Source: Accumulibacter sp964428215
GTDB taxonomy: Bacteria; Pseudomonadota; Gammaproteobacteria; Burkholderiales; Rhodocyclaceae
DNA: 26,347 nt
Direction of reading: 5' to 3'
Assembly (NCBI GenBank): GCA_964428215.1
Contig: CAYRXO010000023.1
Location: 1 to 26,347 of the forward strand
Made by a program: the position numbers and the translations under genes. The notes beneath the pieces are model-generated. The model made no database searches and had not been told where the DNA came from. It saw only the letters and a program-made list of their open reading frames with translations. How positions within the stretch are numbered: the stretch's first letter is position 1; each line of letters starts with the position of its first letter. This document shows positions 23,401-26,347 of this stretch, one piece after another.

Positions 23401-24720
23401 ATGAGCGAAGATTTCCCCGTCAATCACTTCGTCACCTGGTTCCGATCGGTCGCGCCGTACGTCAACCTGTTCCGCGGCAAGACCTTTCTGATCGCTTTCG
23501 GCGGCAAGGCCATCGCCGGGCCGCTGGCGCGCACGCTGGCCTACGACGTCAATCTGCTGGCGGCACTCGGCGTGCGTCTGGTGCTGGTGCATGGCGCACG
23601 TCCGCAAATCGAGCATCTGTTGCGCGAGCGCGGGCTGACTTCGGTCTATCACGACAATTACCGGGTGACCGACAGTCGGGCCTTGCGTTGCGTCATCGAC
23701 GCGGTCAGCAGCATCTACGTCAAAATCGAGGCCCTGCTCTCGCAGGGTCTGGCCGACACGCCGATGGCCAACAGCACCATCCGCGTCGTCGGCGGCAATT
23801 TCATCACCGCCAAGCCGGTCGGCATCGTCAACGGCGTCGATCTGCAATACACCGGGCAGGTACGCAAGATCGACGCCGACGGCATCCGCGCGCAGCTCAA
23901 ACTCGGCAACATCGTCTTGCTCTCCTGCCTCGGTTCGAGTCCGACCGGCGAGATTTTCAACCTGGCGATGGAAGAAGTCGCTGAAGCGGTGAGTACCGCG
24001 CTGCTCGCCGACAAGCTGATCTTTCTCTCCGACAGCGTCGGCGCCACCGACATCGACGGCTCGCTGCTCGCCGAACTGACCGTCGACGCCGCCGAACGCT
24101 TGCTGAGCATCGGTGACTGGCTGTCGACCGATTTACGGCGTTACCTGCCCTGCGCCAGCCGCGCCAGCCGCGCCGGCGTCGGCCGGGTGCATGTGATCGG
24201 CTACGACGATGACGGCACCTTGTTGCGCGAGCTGTTCACCCGCGATGGCGTCGGCACGATCATCACCCGCGAGTCGCTCGAACAGTTGCGCGATGCGCGC
24301 CCCGACGACATCGGCGGCCTGATCGCGCTGATCGAACCGATGGAACAGGAAGGCACGCTGGTCCGTCGCTCACGCGAGCTGCTCGAACGCGAAATTTCGC
24401 ATTTTTCGGTGGTCGAACACGACGGCGTCATCGTCGGCTGCGCCGCGCTCTATCCTTACGGCGACGAGCAGGCCGAGCTGGCCTGTCTGGCCGTGCATGC
24501 GCACTATCGCCGCTTCGGCTGCGGCGCCCTGCTGGTCAAGCGCATCGAAGCGAAAGCGCGCGCTGCCGGAATCAGGCGGCTGTTCGTGCTGACCACCGCC
24601 ACCTCGCAGTGGTTCAAGGAGCGCGGCTTCACAATGGGCACGATCGATCAGCTGCCGGCTGAAAAGCGCCTGCTTTACAACCTGCAGCGCCGTTCCAGCG
24701 TACTGAGCAAAGACTTATAG
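23401..24720 (+). CDS. argA: Amino-acid N-acetyltransferase (N-acetylglutamate synthase)
   Basis: First step of arginine synthesis: acetyl-CoA plus glutamate to N-acetylglutamate. The 439-residue product (E. coli 443) has an amino-acid-kinase-like N-terminal domain (FLIAFGGKAIAG, LVLVHGARPQIEHLL, GLADTPMANSTIRVVGGNFI), which carries the arginine-feedback site in this family, a linker with YLPCASRASRAGVGRVHVI, and a GNAT domain from about residue 290 (DIGGLIALIEPMEQEGTLV, AELACLAVHAHYRRFGCGAL, LFVLTTATSQWFKERGF). Complete, no lesions. Its ATG is one base after the pap stop and it lacks a strong ribosome-binding site, so translational coupling is likely. No arginine repressor site was recognised. 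Confidence 0.96.
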   Translation: MSEDFPVNHFVTWFRSVAPYVNLFRGKTFLIAFGGKAIAGPLARTLAYDVNLLAALGVRLVLVHGARPQIEHLLRERGLTSVYHDNYRVTDSRALRCVIDAVSSIYVKIEALLSQGLADTPMANSTIRVVGGNFITAKPVGIVNGVDLQYTGQVRKIDADGIRAQLKLGNIVLLSCLGSSPTGEIFNLAMEEVAEAVSTALLADKLIFLSDSVGATDIDGSLLAELTVDAAERLLSIGDWLSTDLRRYLPCASRASRAGVGRVHVIGYDDDGTLLRELFTRDGVGTIITRESLEQLRDARPDDIGGLIALIEPMEQEGTLVRRSRELLEREISHFSVVEHDGVIVGCAALYPYGDEQAELACLAVHAHYRRFGCGALLVKRIEAKARAAGIRRLFVLTTATSQWFKERGFTMGTIDQLPAEKRLLYNLQRRSSVLSKDL

Positions 24721-24732
24721 AACGACTCACCC

Positions 24733-24752
24733 GCCGGCGCCGGCGCGCCGGC
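24733..24752. other. Perfect GC hairpin between argA and yggX
   Basis: Arms GCCGGCGC and GCGCCGGC with a CGGC loop lie 13 bases after the argA stop and 22 bases before the yggX start. There is no T-run, so it is not a standard terminator. It could stabilise the argA 3' end, act as a pause or processing site, or influence yggX translation. Confidence 0.5.
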
Positions 24753-24774
24753 CAACCCTTCAGGAGAACAAGAC

Positions 24775-25047
24775 ATGACAAGAATGGTCAATTGCGTCAA
24801 ACTCGGTCGCGAGGCGGAGGGCCTCGACCTCCCGCCGTATCCCGGCGAACTCGGCAAACGGATTTTCGAGAACGTGTCCAAGGAAGCCTGGCAGCAGTGG
24901 GTGCGCATGCAGACGATGATCATCAACGAGAATCGTCTCAATCTGGCCGATGCGACGCACCGCAAATACCTCGCCGAACAGATGGAGCGGCATTTCTTCG
25001 GCAACGGCGCCGACCGCGTGCAGGGTTACGTGCCACCCAGCCACTGA
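24775..25047 (+). CDS. yggX: Oxidative damage protection / Fe(2+)-trafficking protein
   Basis: Small cytosolic protein of 90 residues (E. coli YggX 91) that protects Fe-S clusters and reduces Fenton damage. The conserved N-terminus MVNCVKLGREAEGLD carries the single family cysteine (Cys7), followed by PPYPGELGKRIFENVSKEAWQQW, MQTMIINENRLNL and KYLAEQMERHFFG, all characteristic. The start at 24775 has AGGAG eight bases upstream; Met4 is a possible alternative. It lies 54 bp after argA, probably on the same transcript, with a GC hairpin in the gap, and is convergent with rpiA. Confidence 0.97.
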   Translation: MTRMVNCVKLGREAEGLDLPPYPGELGKRIFENVSKEAWQQWVRMQTMIINENRLNLADATHRKYLAEQMERHFFGNGADRVQGYVPPSH

Positions 25048-25063
25048 GAGCACGCCAAATCGA

Positions 25064-25085
25064 CGCCTTGCCGGGCGGCCTGGCG
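25064..25085. terminator. Weak hairpin between convergent yggX and rpiA
   Basis: Stem CGCC/GGCG plus inner GCC/GGC with a two-base internal loop, centred in the 43-bp gap between the two convergent stops. No T-run on either strand, so bidirectional termination is only suggested by position. Confidence 0.28.
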
Positions 25086-25090
25086 AAGAA

Positions 25091-25753
25091 TCAGCCGGCG
25101 GTCAGTGTCAACACGCCGCCGGCGGTCGCCAGCAGACAGACATCGGCCGCACGTTGCGCAAACAGGCCGTTGGTCACCACACCGACGATCTGATTGATGC
25201 AGCTTTCGAGCGCCGGCGCATCGACGATCTCCAGTCCGCCCAGGTCGACGATCAGGTTGCCGTTGTCGGTGATGAAACCTTCACGGGTGCGCGGCACACC
25301 GCCGAGTTTCGTCAGTTCGCGGCGCACGTGGTTCAAAGCCATCGGGATCACTTCCACCGGCAGGGGAAAACGGCCGAGCAGCGGCACCCGTTTCGTCTCG
25401 TCGGCGATGCAGACGAATTTGCGCGCCACGGCGGCGACGATCTTCTCGCGGGTCAGCGCCCCGCCGCCGCCTTTGATCATCTGCAACTGCGCGTTGATCT
25501 CGTCGGCGCCGTCCACATATACCGCCAGCGAGTCGACGTCGTTCAGTTCGAAAACCTTGATTCCCCGCTCTGCCAGACGCCAGCGGGTCGCTTCCGAACT
25601 GGCAACGGCACCAGGAAAACGGGTACGGATCGTCGCCAACTGGTCGATGAAATGATTGGCGGTCGATCCGGTCCCCACGCCGACGATTTCGCCGTCGACG
25701 AGCTGTTCCAGCGCGATGCGGGCCACCGCTTTCTTGAGATCATCCTGAGTCAT
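25091..25753 (-). CDS. rpiA: Ribose-5-phosphate isomerase A
   Basis: Interconverts ribose-5-phosphate and ribulose-5-phosphate in the pentose phosphate pathway. The 220-residue protein (E. coli 219) has GVGTGSTANHFID (substrate loop), SSEATRWRLAERGI, YVDGADEINAQLQMIKGGGGALTREKIVA with the catalytic Asp/Lys region, and FITDNGNLIVD. The start at 25753 (MTQDDLKKAVA) matches the family N-terminus. An open frame continues upstream to 26053 but is antisense-like, overlaps the gamma-glutamyltransferase gene and shows no homology. The ribosome-binding site is weak. A TACAAT about 38 bp upstream is a likely -10, so the gene is probably transcribed on its own. Confidence 0.97.
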   Translation of the reverse strand: MTQDDLKKAVARIALEQLVDGEIVGVGTGSTANHFIDQLATIRTRFPGAVASSEATRWRLAERGIKVFELNDVDSLAVYVDGADEINAQLQMIKGGGGALTREKIVAAVARKFVCIADETKRVPLLGRFPLPVEVIPMALNHVRRELTKLGGVPRTREGFITDNGNLIVDLGGLEIVDAPALESCINQIVGVVTNGLFAQRAADVCLLATAGGVLTLTAG

Positions 25754-25790
25754 CGGTCGTTTTTCTGAGCAGCAAAAGCATGGAGGCGGC

Positions 25791-25796
25791 ATTGTA
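25791..25796 (-). promoter_or_regulatory. Candidate -10 box for rpiA
   Basis: TACAAT on the minus strand; transcription would start about 31 nt before the rpiA ATG. No good -35 at standard spacing. Confidence 0.38.
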
Positions 25797-25847
25797 CCCG
25801 CGTGACGGCCGGCGTGCGCGGGCAAGCTGACCGATCGGATCCGCGCT

Positions 25848-26347
25848 TCAGTCGGCGAAACGCACCACACCGCCACGCCGTCGGTCTCCGACGCCCTGCA
25901 AACGGCCATCGACGTCAGCGACCGCGTTGACGCCGCCGAAAAACAGGCTGTGGCTGTCAAAACGCGTGCATCCCGGCCAGCCGTGCTGCAAGGCGGCCAC
26001 GACCTCTTCAGACAAACCTGCGCTCTCGAACCACAGCCGGCGCCCTTCGACATGCAGGCGCGCGGAGTCGATCGCCCGTTCGAGCGGCTGACGATAGCTC
26101 AACAGATTGAGCAGCACCTGCAGAATGGCGCTGCGGATGCGGTTCGACCCGCCGCTGCCGAGGGCGATACAAGGGCGATCGTCGTCGAGGACGAGGGTCG
26201 GCGACATCATCGTGCTCAGCCGCGTCCCCGGCGCCTGGCGATGAAAACCACTCGGGTTGATATCCTCTTCGCCGAGAAAATTGTTCAAATGAATCCCCAG
26301 CTCGGGCAGCGCGTAGCCACAACCTTCTCCGTTGCTGGAAGTCAAGG
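25848..26347 (-). CDS. ggt: Gamma-glutamyltransferase, C-terminal part (5' end outside window)
   Basis: The last 166 codons of a gamma-glutamyltransferase, an exported enzyme that cleaves glutathione and transfers its gamma-glutamyl group. The precursor self-cleaves before a Thr that lies off the window; what is seen belongs to the small catalytic subunit. Motifs in order: LTSSNGEGCGY, GIHLNNFLGEEDINPSGFH, GTRLSTMMSPTLVLDD and the glycine loop ALGSGGSNRIRSAI, then AIDSARLHVEG. The end RRRGGVVRFAD is a normal family C-terminus. It lies 94 bp upstream of rpiA on the same strand; read-through is possible, but rpiA has its own candidate promoter. Confidence 0.92.
   Translation of the reverse strand, partial: LTSSNGEGCGYALPELGIHLNNFLGEEDINPSGFHRQAPGTRLSTMMSPTLVLDDDRPCIALGSGGSNRIRSAILQVLLNLLSYRQPLERAIDSARLHVEGRRLWFESAGLSEEVVAALQHGWPGCTRFDSHSLFFGGVNAVADVDGRLQGVGDRRRGGVVRFAD

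Noticed and set aside
24141..24180. Short GCCAGCCGC-type repeat in argA
   Set aside because: It encodes a normal family segment (ASRASRAGV) in the linker; two short copies in a GC-rich gene are expected by chance.
25754..26053. N-terminal extension of rpiA to 26053
   Set aside because: It runs through the promoter region and over the gamma-glutamyltransferase gene, shows no homology, and the start at 25753 matches the RpiA family exactly.

Overview
The window is high-GC chromosomal DNA with compact bacterial operons. It reads as a betaproteobacterium, most likely near the Rhodocyclales. The evidence is the small H-NS/BpH3-type nucleoid protein, the order rsmE / polyphosphate:AMP phosphotransferase / argA / yggX, the DUF3124 and Gx-transporter genes beside ubiX, and the general style of the proteins. 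The placement rests on gene content and recalled family resemblance, not on a search. Most genes are housekeeping. I found no phage, CRISPR array, complete insertion sequence or recognisable defence system.

Layout. (1) 1-6734, minus: a yfhM-pbpC pair, with a thioester-containing alpha-2-macroglobulin followed by a partial penicillin-binding protein 1C; their stop and start codons overlap. (2) 6941-8776, minus: galE-apaH operon. (3) 9222-10423, minus: an H-NS-like gene and a flavin reductase, separated by AT-rich DNA. (4) 10839-13135: mutY (plus) convergent with, and overlapping, an MFS transporter (minus). (5) 13192-14958, minus: DUF3124, Gx transporter and ubiX, closed by a clear intrinsic terminator. 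(6) 15154-15664: a YidD-family gene with a cysteine-rich tail, facing an unusual tRNA-Thr(UGU). (7) 15665-16626: almost 1 kb without a recognisable gene, holding a 159-bp inverted-repeat element that could fold into a branched structure and a separate perfect dyad. (8) 16627-19491, plus: an orphan hybrid histidine kinase. (9) 19558-20976, minus: thioredoxin-like protein and inositol-phosphatase-family protein. (10) 21032-25047, plus: rsmE, polyphosphate:AMP phosphotransferase, argA, yggX. (11) 25091-26347, minus: rpiA and the C-terminal end of a gamma-glutamyltransferase.

Functional links. The yfhM-pbpC pair is a known envelope-defence arrangement (protease trapping plus peptidoglycan synthesis). 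ApaH, polyphosphate:AMP phosphotransferase, YggX, the thioredoxin-like protein and MutY all fit nucleotide or oxidative-stress maintenance, but apart from shared operons nothing in the sequence links them directly. UbiX makes the prenylated flavin cofactor used by UbiD-type decarboxylases.

The most interesting items are the structured element at 15837-15995, the hybrid kinase whose Hpt-like domain lacks its phospho-accepting histidine, the cysteine-rich YidD variant, the tRNA-Thr that has lost conserved D-arm bases, a possible leaderless rsmE start, and the mutY/MFS overlap.
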